Positions 1 through 12,666 of a DNA stretch of 64,000 nt are shown here, in pieces. Under the pieces are notes generated by a model. That model saw only the letters and a program-made list of their open reading frames with translations. It made no database searches and had not been told where the DNA came from. The stretch covers positions 737,501 to 801,500 of the forward strand of contig NC_080424.1 of assembly GCF_029873635.1 (NCBI RefSeq), given 5' to 3'. This DNA comes from Malania oleifera (Eukaryota > Streptophyta > Magnoliopsida > Santalales > Ximeniaceae). Made by a program: the position numbers and the translations under genes. Numbering within the stretch: position 1 is the first letter of the stretch; every line of letters starts with the position of its first letter.

Positions 1-1158
1 GTTCGTGCCTTACCATGGTCCATCGGAGTTTTCTAATCATACATTGCAATTTAACATTCATATCCTACTCTGATTAACAATATACATGCAATACATATTC
101 TCATCACATTTCAGTATTCCCAACATCTCATAATCATAATTCATCATAGTATTTTCATTTTACTCATGCCACACCATTTAAATAATTCGCATAATCATAT
201 AATTTAAAATAACAAAAGCCAACCCATGTTCATCGTTCAAATTATTGAAAATACACATTTATTATCCTTCACAATTATCTAGAAAATTCATTATTTTCCA
301 CATTTCATTTTCAAAAATAATATCTATACAGCCCTAGGCTCAAAATCATAGTTCAAACGGTTGGCATTTCCTTTAAAAACTCACATGATAATCATATACA
401 TTTATAAACACATATCTTTTCCATTTAAACTGGTAAATTCATAAAAATGACTGGTTTAATTTATTCCCCTTACCTGGTTTTTAAAAAAATTATGTCAGTA
501 GGGACCCCAAGACGATGCCTGCGGCGCTCACCTCAACCCTGATTCAAAACCCTAGCTTATCAACTTAAACCCCAGATCAACAACTATTAAATCTTCTCAA
601 GCCCATACACCCCTTTAAACAATCATATACTAGCCAAACAACTCATTTCTACCCTTACCTCAACTTTAGGTTAAAGCCTAGAAAAACTCTATTCGAAAAT
701 CCACTCCACTAGACTTATAGAGAATTTCCCATAGATCCTCGTAGCGACTTCGATCTAATTGTTGAATTAGGCGACGAACGACGAGAAATCGTAAAGAGAA
801 TATGAAAAATGACGTTTTGGAGAGAGAAGAAGAAGAATTTTAGGTTGCTTAATGAATAAGAAACGAAAAATTCAATTTATACTCGGCCAACCTCATCGAC
901 AAGATGACGGCTTCGTTGACGAACCATAGAAGAATGTTCATTGACGAGAAGAAGACTTCATTGACGAACCCTAAACCTGAAATTCCTGTCGTTCGGGATC
1001 TCTTCGTCAATGACGATTGAACTTCGTCGACGAATTACTGAAGGACCTTCGTCGACAAAAACAAGGGATTCGTCGATGAAGCCTATTATTTCTTTTATAA
1101 AAATTCCTTTTTTCATTCCTTCATTATTTCCATAAATAAATTTGTTTGGATCTCCACA
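1..1158 (-). mobile_element. Gypsy solo LTR M, minus strand, cut by the window start
   Basis: The right border ends in CA at 1158, and LTR sequence of element A resumes at 1159, so this LTR sits inside A's 5' LTR. Read on the minus strand it has the clade layout. A TCGTCGACGA-type array lies at about 890-1090 and an AT-rich TATA-like site near 878. A donor (GAG|GTAAGG) is at 658, an acceptor (ATCAG|G) at 539-540, a 65-nt mini-exon at 538-474, and a second donor (CCAG|GTAAGG) at 473. The other end and its TSD are outside the window. Confidence 0.7.
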
Positions 1159-1648
1159 TCTCAGTTCATTTTTTTTCATAAAAAATTTTCAAACAAGAAG
1201 TGAAGGAAAAAGTGAGGAAAAGATTTAGTGATGGATGAATAATTTTTATACACTTAAAATTCTTACTCCCCCACTCTTTCCAAACTCATTTTAAGAATTC
1301 ATCTTTAATTGCGCTAGGGGACTAGATCAGGGTAAGTGGGTTGGATTATGTCAAATTTTATTTAATATACCTTATTTAAATTAAAGTACAGGGATTGAAT
1401 TATATCAATTTTTATTTAATATACCTGATCTAAAATTAAAGTACGAGGATTGGATTATATCAATTTTTATTTAATATACCTGATTTAAATTAAAGTACAG
1501 AGATTGGATTATATCAATTTTTATTAAATATGCCTGATTTAAATTAAAGTACGGAGATTAGATTATATCAAATTTTATTAAATATACCTTAGTAAAGTAC
1601 GTGGATTTAATTATATCAGCTTTTTTATTAAATATATCTGAGTTTATT
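1159..1648 (+). mobile_element. Gypsy element A, 5' LTR, left segment
   Basis: This segment matches the middle of A's 3' LTR (about 28640-31020), including the purine-rich stretch before 1230 and the block of 50-60-bp repeats. It is bounded on the left by solo LTR M and on the right by solo LTR B, both inserted later. The LTR resumes at 6115. A GTAAGTGG donor-like site is at 1332. Confidence 0.75.
1318..1640 (+). repeat. Minisatellite in the 5' LTR of A
   Basis: Five to six diverged tandem units of about 50-60 bp. Each has a TTAATATACCTGA core, then AAATTAAAGTACG, then GGATTGGATTATATCA. The same array is in A's 3' LTR at about 30710-31010. A reverse-complement version lies in solo LTR B at about 2800-3000. 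Confidence 0.7.
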
Positions 1649-2057
1649 TATAGTGACCCGAACCCGTGTGAGTTCCTATAAATAATTTTATAATGGAAGC
1701 AAATATAACGTCAAATACATTTAATACCAGAGTACTAATTACTTTATTACAATAATATCTCAAATATCAAAATTAACATCTTAAAATTTCTAAAATACAA
1801 AAACATATCATAATTATTCTAAATAGTTTTTTCTATCCCACTCACGCTTTTGCTGGGCCACTTTGATATGCTCCTCAAGATGTCTGTAATATATGATAAT
1901 AATTGGGATGAGACGACGCTCAATAAGTAAAAGATATATTATTATCAATGTGTAGCTAAAATAAGCTTTACATTGTAAAAATTCATTCATTAATTTTAAT
2001 ACAGTAACTATTAAAAATCCAATTTGAGCAACTGTAATTCATTCATAAATTATTTTC

Positions 2058-2060
<3 letters not shown>

Positions 2061-2102
<42 letters not shown>
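2061..2102. repeat. (TA)n microsatellite
   Basis: About 21 uninterrupted TA dinucleotides inside solo LTR B. Confidence 0.95.
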
Positions 2103-2105
<3 letters not shown>

Positions 2106-3013
2106 ATACTTCCCTTTATACTTTTTCTTCATATCATCATTTAGCCCTACTAAACGGGGCCCTGTTCACATATATGTGTATACTTTTTTTTTTTTACTGT
2201 AAATTATCATATAGGCCCTTTAAATATGGTCTATATATATAATGGTCCTAATCACATAAATATATAAATACGTATAAAAAAAACTCCTTTTGACCTATGG
2301 GTTTCATGTTTACCCCCATGACTAGGTTGTACGGTTCAAAGACTGGACTTAACGACCAAATTAAATCAAACATCATGCATCATTAATAAGTGTGATTTTT
2401 CCTATTAAGTCTTTATCCGAAATCAGGTGTGTACTTATGAGAAATCTACTGTCATTTCCCACCACTCTATAAACAGTGTGGTTGCACTCATAAACATCCG
2501 TAAACTACGGTACCGAACATTCATAACATTCGAGCCATCAAGGTTCTTAAAACATACAGTTATAATTTATGAAATAAAAACAGGATCATAAAAATCTCAT
2601 CATTTCTCAATTTAAAACTTGTAATAAAATCTCACCATTATTCATAATAAAACATGTTATAAATATAACATCGTAAAAATCTCATACTTGTTCATTTATG
2701 CAATAAGATAAACTCATGCCACACGATTTGCATACTAATCATTATTATAATTTTATAAATTACCTGAGAAAATTTATAATATTTCGTAACAAAAATATTC
2801 TCAGGTATATTTAAATAAAAGTGGGTATGATTAAATCCACGTATTTTAATTTAACTCAGATATATTTAAATAAAAAGCGGATATGATCAAGCTCACGTAC
2901 TTTAATTTAACTCAGGTATATTTAAATAAAAATTGATATAATTAAATTCACATAATTTAACTTAGGTATATTTATGAAAAATCTTACATAATCAAGTCCA
3001 CTTACATTAATCT

Positions 3014-3939
3014 TGTAACGACCCGATTTTCATGCCATTTTTTTCCCCACATATATAAATCGTAAAATTTCACTACTCTGATACCTTCTAATATAAATAA
3101 AACCATCATCACAAACTAGATAGGCACCATGGAATCTGGAACTCAATAAACTACCTATGCAGTAGAAAGAAGAACACATACAACAATGTCAATATATACA
3201 ATACCAGAGTGTCATAATTTTTCAGAATATACATACATATGCATTCCCAAAATGCCCTCACCTGGACTTAGGGACTACTCAAAAAGTGACTTTCCAAAAA
3301 TACTCACCCTACAGACAGGGCAATACTGTAGTCCCCTCTATCTGCAAGCCTGATCTGCTCACCTAGTTGGATCATCTGAAAAATGTTAAATCACTGGAAT
3401 GAGACAACGCTCAATAAGACGAAATATGCTATTGCTAGTGTGTGGCAGATGAGTTTACACAATTGTAAAATATGATTTAAAAGTACTGTGAATAACTGAG
3501 TCTGAGGAAACACGTATAAATAATACACGGTATAGCTCATACCTAAGTTGCTTAACATAAACTGTATTTCTAAATATTCTATTCATAATACTTCTAATAT
3601 TCGTAGGTACGTCTACGGTTTCTATAAATCTAGATACATATATAATAATTGAGAAAATTCCCTAGATGGATAACTGAAAGTCATAATTTAACCCCTCATA
3701 ATAGGGTTGTACGACCCGCAGGCAGGACCTATCACTAGCTGGCCGACCAGGATATGTCAACTAAACTTCGAAAGTCAGATCGGCCTCCTCAACCCTAACT
3801 GACAGGGAGCCTGTCCACAACATAGGCACAATCGAATACTGAAAATTCACATACTATCTGAGTTATGTGGTTGCACTCTGAACTGAAAATAGCTATGGTA
3901 CCGTGCTCTGCTGACTGAATTTGGTCCATTAGGGTCTAA

Positions 3940-3988
<49 letters not shown>

Positions 3989-5286
3989 ACTGATATTTCT
4001 ATATTACTATTTTATCATGATTCTGATATAACTTAAATAACCATAACAAGAAATAACTGATCTGAATATGACAGAAAAATATTCTATAAATGTGATTCTG
4101 CAAGATCTGAAAATATCTATCTATCTGTATATATTTTTACATACATACATACAAATATATATATATATATATATCGTACATCACGATATTCTGAAATTCG
4201 TATAAATTCTGTATAATAATATTTTCTACTAATATACTGTAAATCATGATATGATAGCTATAAAAATACTATACTATTATGATACTAACTCATGTCACGC
4301 AACTAAATAAAGAGCTATACTAAAATCTATACTTTCCCAAAATACATAAACCTACCGATAATATTACTAATTTAACTGACATAACATATTTTTTCTTACC
4401 TGACTATTTGAGCACTAAATGCTATTTACAATCTCACGCATACGGCGTTCATAATTTCAACATCTTGAGATAACACACGTATAATTTCCCAATTAAACAA
4501 ATGAATTCACCTAGATAATTATCACATACATATTCTCCCCAAATCCACATACGCACAATTTCTAAACTATAAATCATTTATCATTTTACCTGGGTTCCTG
4601 AAACATCAACCACCGGGGTCCTCAACCCATGCCTATAGGGTCCCAAAACACCTTATTCCTGAAAATATAATACCCTGATTTTACTTCACAAAACTTCAAT
4701 ATATTCTTATATAATACAAAATCTAGACTCAAATAAACTTGGTAATACTAACAATACCCAAATAATCTACTTACCTTGGTTTTGAGATGGTTCTCAAGTT
4801 AGCCTAACCAATAAATTACTCCAATAGATTTGTAGAGAATCCTCTCAAGAGTAACGTGGCGGCTTCAGATCATTGAACCGACGAAGAATGGGGCCGAAAT
4901 CATAGAGAGAATGTAGAGAAACCGACCTAGAGAGAGGAAGTGAGAGAAAATCTGATTTTTCCTCACAGAGAATGGGTTTTTGGCCTTTTATAATGTGCTT
5001 GTCCACATGGCCTCGTTGACGAGCCATGATACCTCGTCGACAAGTCCATGAAGGAGATTCGTAGACGAGCACTTAATCCTCGTCGATGAGTTTCAAACTC
5101 TGGAAACAGACCTCTCGATAAGTTCTCGTCAACGAGACGCATGTCGACGTTGACGAGCTCAAGAAGGATGCTCATCGACGAGAGCCCTACATTCTTCGAC
5201 GAGACCCTGTAAGTCCCCTTTAAAATTTTTCTTTTCTTCCTCCTTTCTTTATTATTTAATTTCTATAAATTTTTCGAGTCTCTACA
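3014..5286 (-). mobile_element. Gypsy solo LTR C, minus strand, nested in B
   Basis: Borders are TGTAACGACC at 3014 and GTCTCTACA at 5286, flanked by aatct (3009-3013) and gatct (5287-5291), a TSD with one mismatch. There is no internal region, so this is a solo LTR of about 2.27 kb. On the minus strand: palindrome array about 4990-5215, donor AAG|GTAAGT at 4774, acceptor TTTTCAG|G at 4659-4660, 69-nt mini-exon 4658-4590, second donor CCAG|GTAAAA at 4589, conserved TCTCA motif 3396-3417. Confidence 0.82.
3943..3985. repeat. (AT)n microsatellite
   Basis: About 21 AT repeats inside solo LTR C. Confidence 0.95.
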
Positions 5287-6114
5287 GATCTATTCTTCTA
5301 ACGCGATAAAATAATGAATTCCTAAAATGAGTTTGGAAAAAGTGGAAGAATGAGAATTTTAAATGTATAAAATTTTTATGTCTACCACTAAGTCTTTTTA
5401 CTCACTTTTTTCTTCAATTCCTCTTTGAAATTTCTTATGAAAATAAATTTAGCAGCTGATCCTATTTATAGAGAATTAGGGAAGGACATTTTAGAAATAT
5501 TTGCAGGATATGATCAATTGTATGCAGAGATAAGGAGATGCATGTATCAGGGATAGGATTACATTTAAAATTACGTTGGGGAGGGGTTGCATGCATGGGG
5601 GAAAGGAAGAATTTTAATGCAAGAGTGGCAAAGGAAGTTGGTATGTCAACTTGCATGCAAGTTGCCAATTGTAAGGAATGACTTGCTTTAATGCAAGCAA
5701 ACAAGAGGTATGTATGGATTAAATAATACATTGAAAAATGGGAGTTGCTTGTCCCGCATGGGAGAATAATAAAAAAATAAAAACATTAACAGGGGGTGTA
5801 CCTAGGCAAGTGTGTGTGTGTGAGTGTGTGTGCTTTAGCACAAGCAAAGTAATTGTAGGTGGGAAAGGAGGGAAGAGAAAGCAAAATGGGAGACAAGCTT
5901 GCATTAAATTCAAGCAATAAAAAAAAAAAAAAAAGTTATCTTGCATATATACTATTATTTTATGTGTGTGTGTGTGTGCATATATATATATATATATTAT
6001 GATACTATTATTTATTTATTTATTTTTATTATTATTAATTTATTTAATTAATCAATTAATTAATTAATAATTTTTCTTTAAGAATACATGTATATTATTT
6101 TTGAGGTCATTACA

Positions 6115-6644
6115 TAATTATTTTAAAGGAAGTATTTTAAATACACTCAGGTAATTTACAACATTTAAATATTCTATTAAAAATAAATAATTATTAACAC
6201 ATTTTATAATGAAAAATGATGGTATTTTAATGATGTTATATTATTGCGTAAATTATAATAGTATGTTTTAAGAATCTTGATGGCCCAGAGATTACGAATA
6301 TTCGGTTGTGTATCGTATAGGTTATAGTTTATGGAGTGCACCCCACACTATTTATAGTGTTTTATAGAGTAGTGGATTTTTCCTGAGTGCACACCTGATT
6401 TCAGACCAGGACTTAATAGGGAAAATCTCACTTATAAATGATGTTACAGTTTGATTTAGTTTAGTCAGCCAACCAGTTAAGTCTATTTTTCAGACCGCAT
6501 AACCCAGTCATGGGGATAAGCATGACTTACAGTTAATAGGCCAAAAGAATTTTTTTTTTTTTTATGCATATTTATATATTTATGTGAACAGAGCCATTTA
6601 GTAGACCTAAATGGTGATTTGAAGGAAAAATATAAAGGAAAGTA

Positions 6645-6683
<39 letters not shown>

Positions 6684-7250
6684 TTATTTATTTATATATG
6701 TGAGCAAGGCACCATTTAGGTCTAAATGATGATTTACAAGAAAAACATAAAGGGAGGTATATACATATATTTATACGGTTATTTGAATGAAAATAATTTA
6801 TAAATGTTTATAGTTGTTCAAATGCAATTTTTAACAGTTACAATATTAAATATTAATTATTAAATGAATTTTGATATTGTAAAGCTCATATGAAGTTACA
6901 CACTGATAATAATCTTTCCTACTTACTGAGCGTCGTCTCACCCTAATTATTATTCCACCTTACAGATAGCTACCCAGGACGTACTGGGAATTAGACATAG
7001 TGAGCATTTGGGCGGGATTAGAGAATGCAACTTAGAATAAATATTTGTATAGTACTAGTTAAATATGTTTTTCATATTTCACAAAATGTAAATGTTCTTA
7101 TTGGAGATACCCCTGTAATACAATTGTTTAGTACTCTGGTATTTAGAATTCGTGATTTCAATTACTTCCGATGCTTTATATTTATTGCATCAATTATAGA
7201 ACATTCATGAAAAATCGCACCTCAAACCCTATCGAGTTCGGGGCACGACA
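6115..7250 (+). mobile_element. Gypsy element A, 5' LTR, right segment
   Basis: This is the right part of A's 5' LTR after the B insertion. It is collinear with 31020-32306 of the 3' LTR. It contains the conserved motif TTACTGAG...TCTCACCC at 6923-6943 and ends in CACGACA at 7250, directly before the primer binding site. Confidence 0.85.
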
Positions 7251-7255
7251 GTTTA

Positions 7256-7269
7256 TGGTATCAAAGCCA
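7256..7269 (+). promoter_or_regulatory. Primer binding site of element A (tRNA-iMet type)
   Basis: TGGTATCAAAGCCA lies five bases after the LTR end. It differs by one base from the TGGTATCAGAGCC site that pairs with the 3' end of initiator tRNA-Met in most plant LTR elements. Confidence 0.85.
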
Positions 7270-7432
7270 AGGATATAGGTTTTGTAGATTTTAGCAAATA
7301 AATTACTAGAGTATAGGTATGATTCATGATGAGGGTAGGATTGGGTAGGTTAGGATATTGTTAGTCTATTATTTTGTTACGCAATAACAATAGATTTATG
7401 ATTTTAAAATAATTTTTGTCATTTATTCCATA

Positions 7433-8470
7433 ATGGATCTCATAGATAACAATGTAAATACTGAAAGAAACGAGAATAATATGAGGACTTTTCACGAAAA
7501 AGGCTTCAATACTACTACGGTGCTATGAGAAGTAGCACAACAAGTCATGGTAGAAATTTTGTGGAGTTTCGGGGGAGGGAATTGTCTACGCACTAACAAG
7601 GGTTGTAAAATTGAGCAGTTCAACCGCATGAACCCTTTAACCTTTGAAAGAAAAGTTGATCCAATCACTGCAAAAAATTGGATCAAAGAAATGGAAGAGT
7701 TTTTGCAAGTCCTTCACTGTACGGATGAGCAAAAAGTGTTATACTCCGCCTTCAAAATAACCGGTGAGGCCAAACACTGGTGGAATTTAATGAAGCTTCT
7801 CCTAGAACAAAAGTCAAGACCAGCAACCCTTACGTGGGAACGCTTCAAAGAAATATTCTTTGAGTGATATTTCCCCGCCTCCACTAGAGGTGCCAAAGCC
7901 TAGGAATTTACAAATTTAATCCAAGGAAACTTGACTGTTCAACAATATGCAGCCAAGTTTATCGAATTATCCTGGTTTTCCTTGTACTTAATTCTTGATA
8001 AATCAAAGAAAGTTCAAAAGTTCAAGGAAGGCTTAAATACGAGGATATATAAACGTGTGGTGGTATTCCAAGTTAAAGACTTCTTTGAGTTAGTAGACAA
8101 AGCAACGGTGGTGGAGAAAAGTCTACAAAGGAGTGCGGAGATATTCAACCAGCAAAAGAGGCCCATGCCTCAAGGATTTCACTCTGGTAGAAGTCAAGAC
8201 CCTTGGAAGAAGAAGAATAATAATATGGGCTAGAGACAAGCAGTTGGGTATCAGATTCATCAAAATAATCCACCAAGCACCCAATGTCCTAAATGCAATA
8301 AAATGCATTGGGGTGAATGTCGGTTTGGATTAAATGTTTGCTATCGATACGGTAAAGCCGATCACTTTGCATAAGACTATCGTGTGCCACCATGCCTCCA
8401 CTACTAATCAATACAGGGAAAACAACCAGTTACCCTGAGGCAACTATCAAAAGAACACTGCTCAGGCGCG
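7433..8470 (+). pseudogene. Broken gag of gypsy element A
   Basis: Starts at an ATG at 7433, about 180 bp after the LTR, and encodes a retrotransposon capsid protein. The recognisable stretch [15 protein letters not shown] followed by [20 protein letters not shown] (7660-7770) is the capsid core of Tekay/Del-type gag. YAAKFIELS and the zinc-knuckle region come later. Several stops interrupt it, including TGA at 7865-7867 in FFE*YFPA. The CCHC knuckle near 8340-8380 has lost two cysteines to tyrosine (CYRYGKADHF and DYR), so nucleic-acid binding would be lost. It is non-functional and is followed by the protease domain. Confidence 0.82.
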
Positions 8471-9487
8471 TGTCTATACTCTCACTCCTGGAGATGTAGA
8501 AAATTCTAGTAATGTCGTGATAGGTAATATTCCCATATTTTCTAAGAAATCAGAAGTATTATTCGATTCTGGAGCCACACATTCCTTTATATTTATGGCT
8601 TATGTTAAAATATGTGGAGTTGGGACCCAACCATTAAATGTTGAGTTATCTGTGGTTACACCAACGGGGACCTCGGTGGTATGTAAAAAGATACTTAAGG
8701 GTTATCCAATTTGTATTATGAAGATAGTGCTACTTGTTAATTTAGTAGTATTCAATATGCATGGGTTCGACATAATTCTAGAGATGGACTAGTTAACTTC
8801 TAGCTATGCTAGTATAAATTGTTACAATAAAGAGGTAGTATTCAGACCTCCTGGAGAACAAGAGTACAAATTTTTTGGATCCTATGTGTGCTCTTCACCG
8901 CTAATATTGTTAGCCATTCAGGAAAAAAGGCTACTCTTGGAGGGATGTCAGGGGTACCTAGTATGTGTGATGGAAGCACCAAGGGAAGAACTAAAGCTTG
9001 AGGATATCCCAATAGTAAGGGAATTCTCGGATGTATTTCTTGAGGACTTACTTGGGTTACCTCCCGATTGCAAAATTGAGTTCTCTATCGACCTACTTCT
9101 AGAAATGACACCGATTTCTAAATCTCCATACAAAATGGCCCCCCAGCAAAATTGAAAGAATTGAAGGAACAGTTACAGGAGTTGCTAGACAAAGGGTTCA
9201 TTAAACCCAGTGTGTCACCATGGGGAGCATCAGTTCTATTTGTTAAAAAGAAGGATGGGTCAATGAGGATATGTATTGATTTTTGAGTAATAAATAAGGT
9301 GACGATGAAGAACAAGTACCCACTACCTTGCATAGACGACTTGTTTGATCAACTTCAAGGAATACAAGTCTTTTCTAAAATCAATATTTGATCAAGGTAC
9401 CATCAATTGAAAATCAAGTCAAAGGATGTTCCAAAGACCGCATTTAGAACTAGATATGGTTATTACGAATTCTTAGTCATGCCATTC
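8471..9487 (+). pseudogene. Broken protease and N-terminal reverse transcriptase of element A
   Basis: Encodes the aspartic protease (LFDSGATHSF at about 8555-8585, the retropepsin active-site motif) and then the start of the reverse transcriptase. The linker DVFLEDLLGLPPDCKIEF and the RT opening ([26 protein letters not shown]) are visible. Stops include TAG at 8790-8792, where the family has Trp (MDW), and a TGA in the DYRELNK block. The frame is cut at 9487 inside the MPF motif by solo LTR D and continues at 11713. Confidence 0.82.
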
Positions 9488-9711
9488 TGTAATAACCCGA
9501 AGAATTTTTCAGCATCTCGTCGATGAACACAGGGGATTCGTTGACGAGGATATAAGAGGAGCTCATCGACAAGGACAGGTTTCGTCGATGAGAAGATACT
9601 GAGAGAGGGTTTAAAATAGATTGAAGCTCGTCGACGAGGGTATAGGTTCGTCGACCAAATTTCTACAGGACTCGTCGATGAGGTGACGTGTCTCGTCGAT
9701 GATTCTAGCCC

Positions 9712-9719
9712 TATAAATA
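9712..9719 (+). promoter_or_regulatory. TATA box of solo LTR D
   Basis: TATAAATA in a GC-richer setting, just after the U3 palindrome array and about 50 bp before a CT-rich leader. The same arrangement recurs in the other LTRs of the clade. Confidence 0.7.
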
Positions 9720-10448
9720 ACTGAAACTCAGATTTTTAATCAAATTTTCAGCACAAAACCCTTCTCTCTCTCTCCTACGACCCCTTCCCCTTCTCTCTTC
9801 GATTCTGGCCCCATTTCTCGTTGGATTGAAAATCTGAGAGCACCACGACGCTCCTGGCGAAGTTCTCTACAAGTCTACTGAAGCAAATCGTGGGGAAAGT
9901 TGGTTTGAAATTCATCCCAAATCTAGGGTAAGGTATTTTATTCAGGTTATGCCTTCCTTGTAGTTATAAGAAATGTTGTAGGTAGGAAAATATTGATGTT
10001 TTGTTCTTGGGGATATTGTTTTCAGGATGCTGAGCTAGGAACCCTATGGGTATAGGGCCAGAATTTGGTAGGGGCTTTTCAAAGTTAAGGTAAGGGAAAT
10101 ATGCTATGCTAGCAATTTTTAATATGCATACAGAATATTATGAATGAGTGTTTCAAGCATGTATATCAGATTATTTTCCAGAGAATTATGAATATTATTT
10201 TTATAGCAGAATTACAGAAATTGAGCATGAGACTACGTTTATTCAAATGTGTGGCATGAGTTTATTACAGTACAATACGTATAGATTTTACAGTATTACA
10301 GATATACAGATATTCAGATATTTCAAAATATTAGAAATGAATGAGACTTACAGTATTTCTTAGAAAACATGATTTCTAAATCATAACACTCAGACAGTTT
10401 ATTCAGACAGATTATACAGTGATAGCATCAAGATGCTACAGCAGATAT

Positions 10449-10575
10449 ACAGAGTATACAAATATTATATGTAGAGCACACAAATATTATATACAGAGTA
10501 CATAGATATTATATACAGAGTACACAAATATTATATACAGAGCACACAGATATTATATACAGATATTTTATACAG
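10449..10575 (+). repeat. 22-bp minisatellite in LTR D
   Basis: Five units of exactly 22 bp with consensus ACAGAGTACACAAATATTAT plus AT, then a partial unit. A (TA)n tract follows near 10615-10640. Confidence 0.85.
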
Positions 10576-10610
10576 ATAGTACAGACAGAAAAAACAAATG
10601 TTACAGACAG

Positions 10611-10644
<34 letters not shown>

Positions 10645-11707
10645 TTAGATATCTTAGTTAATACAGCTCAGAATTACAGTGTTATGGTTGTTTTTGAAAT
10701 CATGTTAAAAGCAGCAAGATGAGTATATACATATACAGTATTACACAACATCAGATCCCTGTGGAAATTTCGGACAGGTATGATTACAGCAGAGCACGGT
10801 ACCATTGCTAGTTTCAGACACGTGCAACCATATGACTCAGATAGCATGTGGATTCCATCTAACCATGCTAGGAGAGATTGCAGTCTCCCCAACATGCTGG
10901 GTTGAGGTAGCCAGTTAGACGATGACAGAGGTTTGAGATAGCTCGGAGTGATTGCAGTGGGCCAAGATCTACATAGATCATTACAGATTGGCAGATGATA
11001 GAGATTGACTTACCTGGAGGGCTGACCAGAGTAAGTCCAACCTACGGGCTGCACAACCCTATCATGAGGGGATATATCATGATATACAGATCTCAGGGTA
11101 TAGCAAAAGTTTCTATGTACAGATATATCACACAGCAGCAATTTATATCATTATACTAGCAGTACCTTCAGATAGCAAACTCAAATACACAGTCATATTT
11201 TAAAGATTACATTATAGATAAATATATTCTATACAGTTTTCTCATATTACAGTATTATTTTAGTATTTTAACTATTTAACTCAGCCGCCTCACACTAGTA
11301 ATAACATATTTCCACTTATTGAGCATTGTCTCATCCCAGTGACTTATCATTTTTCAGGAGATCCAGTTAGGCGAGCAGATCAAGCTCGCGGGTAGAGGTT
11401 GATTTGTGCTACCCTTACAAAAAAGGGTAGGTATTTGAGATACCAAAGTTTTGGGATAGTTTTCAGATTATAGAAACGTAACTGGGTATTTTGCTTTGTA
11501 AATATATTTCAAAGTTCTATAGTTTTCTGGTGTTGTATTATATATAGTAGTTTCCAGTTTTGTTTACCGCTGCCTAGTGTTGTATGATGTACAGAGTATT
11601 CCCCAGTGCTCCTTTGGGCCTGGGATGTTACCAGTAGTATTTCAGACAGATGATATTATGATTTACAGATAAGAAAAAAAATGTTGAATAAATAGCGGGT
11701 CGTTACA

Positions 11708-12666
11708 CATTCATATTGACTAATGCCCCTGCTGCATTTATAGACCTTATGAACATGATCTTTTATGAATATGTAGATCAATTTGCGATGGTCTTTATTG
11801 ATGATATCTTGATTTATTTAAAGAGTCCCGAGGAATATAAGAACCATTTAAGGTTAGTACTTCAAGTTCTAAGAGAAAAGAAACTATATGCCAAACTTAA
11901 GAAATGTGAGTTCTGGCTAGAGAGTGTTGCATTCTTAGGACACGTGGTATCCAAGGATAGAATTTCTGTAGACCCAAGTAAGATAGAAGCAATAGTAGAG
12001 TGGGTGAGATCAAAGAATATTCACGTGGTCAGGAGTTTCTTAATCTTGCCAGATATTATCGCCGATTTGTAGAAGGGTTTTCCAAAATATCGGTTCCACT
12101 GACGATGTTGACAAGAAAAAATGTTAAGTACGAGTGGACTAATGAATGTGAGAGAAGCTTTCAGGAACTAAAGCAACGGCTCATCACTGTGCCGGTGCTG
12201 ACAATTCCTTTAGGAAGAGATGGTTTTGTGATTTACAATGATACCTCTCGGAAAGGGCTCGAGTGCGTACTAATGCAACAGGGAAAGGTCATTGCATATG
12301 CTTCTCGACAACTCAAGGAGTATGAGAAGAATGATCCTACGCATGATTTAGAATTGGCAGTTATGGTGTTCACACTAAAGATCTAGAGACATTATCTATA
12401 TAGTGAAAGGTGCGAGATTTAATAGACCATAAGAGTCTCAAGCACTTCTTCACATAGAAAGAATTGAACATGAGATATGAGAGATGGTTAGAACTGATCA
12501 AAGACTATGATTGCACCATCAACTACCACCCTGAAAAAGCCAACGTTGTAGCCAACACATTAAATCAGAAGTCATTGAACGCCTCAGTTTTAGCAATGGT
12601 GACTCAACATCAAATCATGATGGATCTTGAAAGATTTGGTGATGAAATAGTGGAGGGAAATCATGA
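11708..12666 (+). pseudogene. Broken C-terminal RT and RNase H of element A
   Basis: Continuation of A's polymerase after [17 protein letters not shown] (11717) is followed by the catalytic FIDDILIY (about 11800) and the thumb region [18 protein letters not shown] frameshift near 12040 moves the reading frame at the VRSFL...YYRRFVEGF block. RNase H follows ([36 protein letters not shown]), with a TAG at 12384-12386 replacing the conserved Trp of KIWRHYL. The tail RNase H/connection region ends at 12666, where a copia-like LTR is inserted. Non-functional. Confidence 0.85.

Larger units (their letters stand above)
1649..6114 (-). mobile_element. Solo LTR B (A-like family), minus strand, nested in A 5' LTR
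   Basis: The minus-strand LTR would start at TGTAATGACC (complement of the 6114 end) and finish near 1649. There the sequence aligns with the reversed LTR end of A, though the terminal TG is mutated to TA. The flanks ttatt (1644-1648) and taatt (6115-6119) are a possible 5-bp TSD with one mismatch. B is itself split by solo LTR C (3014-5286). Without C it is about 2.2 kb. It carries the A-type minisatellite and the conserved TTACTGAG...TCTCACC-type motif at 1905-1926. Confidence 0.65.
9488..11707 (+). mobile_element. Gypsy solo LTR D inserted in the RT of element A
   Basis: Borders TGTAATAACCC (9488) and GGTCGTTACA (11707) are flanked by a perfect 5-bp TSD, cattc, at 9483-9487 and 11708-11712. 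There is no internal region. Inside: palindrome array 9515-9705, TATA box TATAAATA 9712-9719, donor AGG|GTAAGG at 9928, acceptor GTTTTCAG|G at 10024-10025, 64-nt mini-exon 10026-10089, second donor AAG|GTAAGG at 10090, 22-bp minisatellite at 10449, and conserved TCTCA motif 11316-11337. Length is 2220 bp. Confidence 0.93.
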
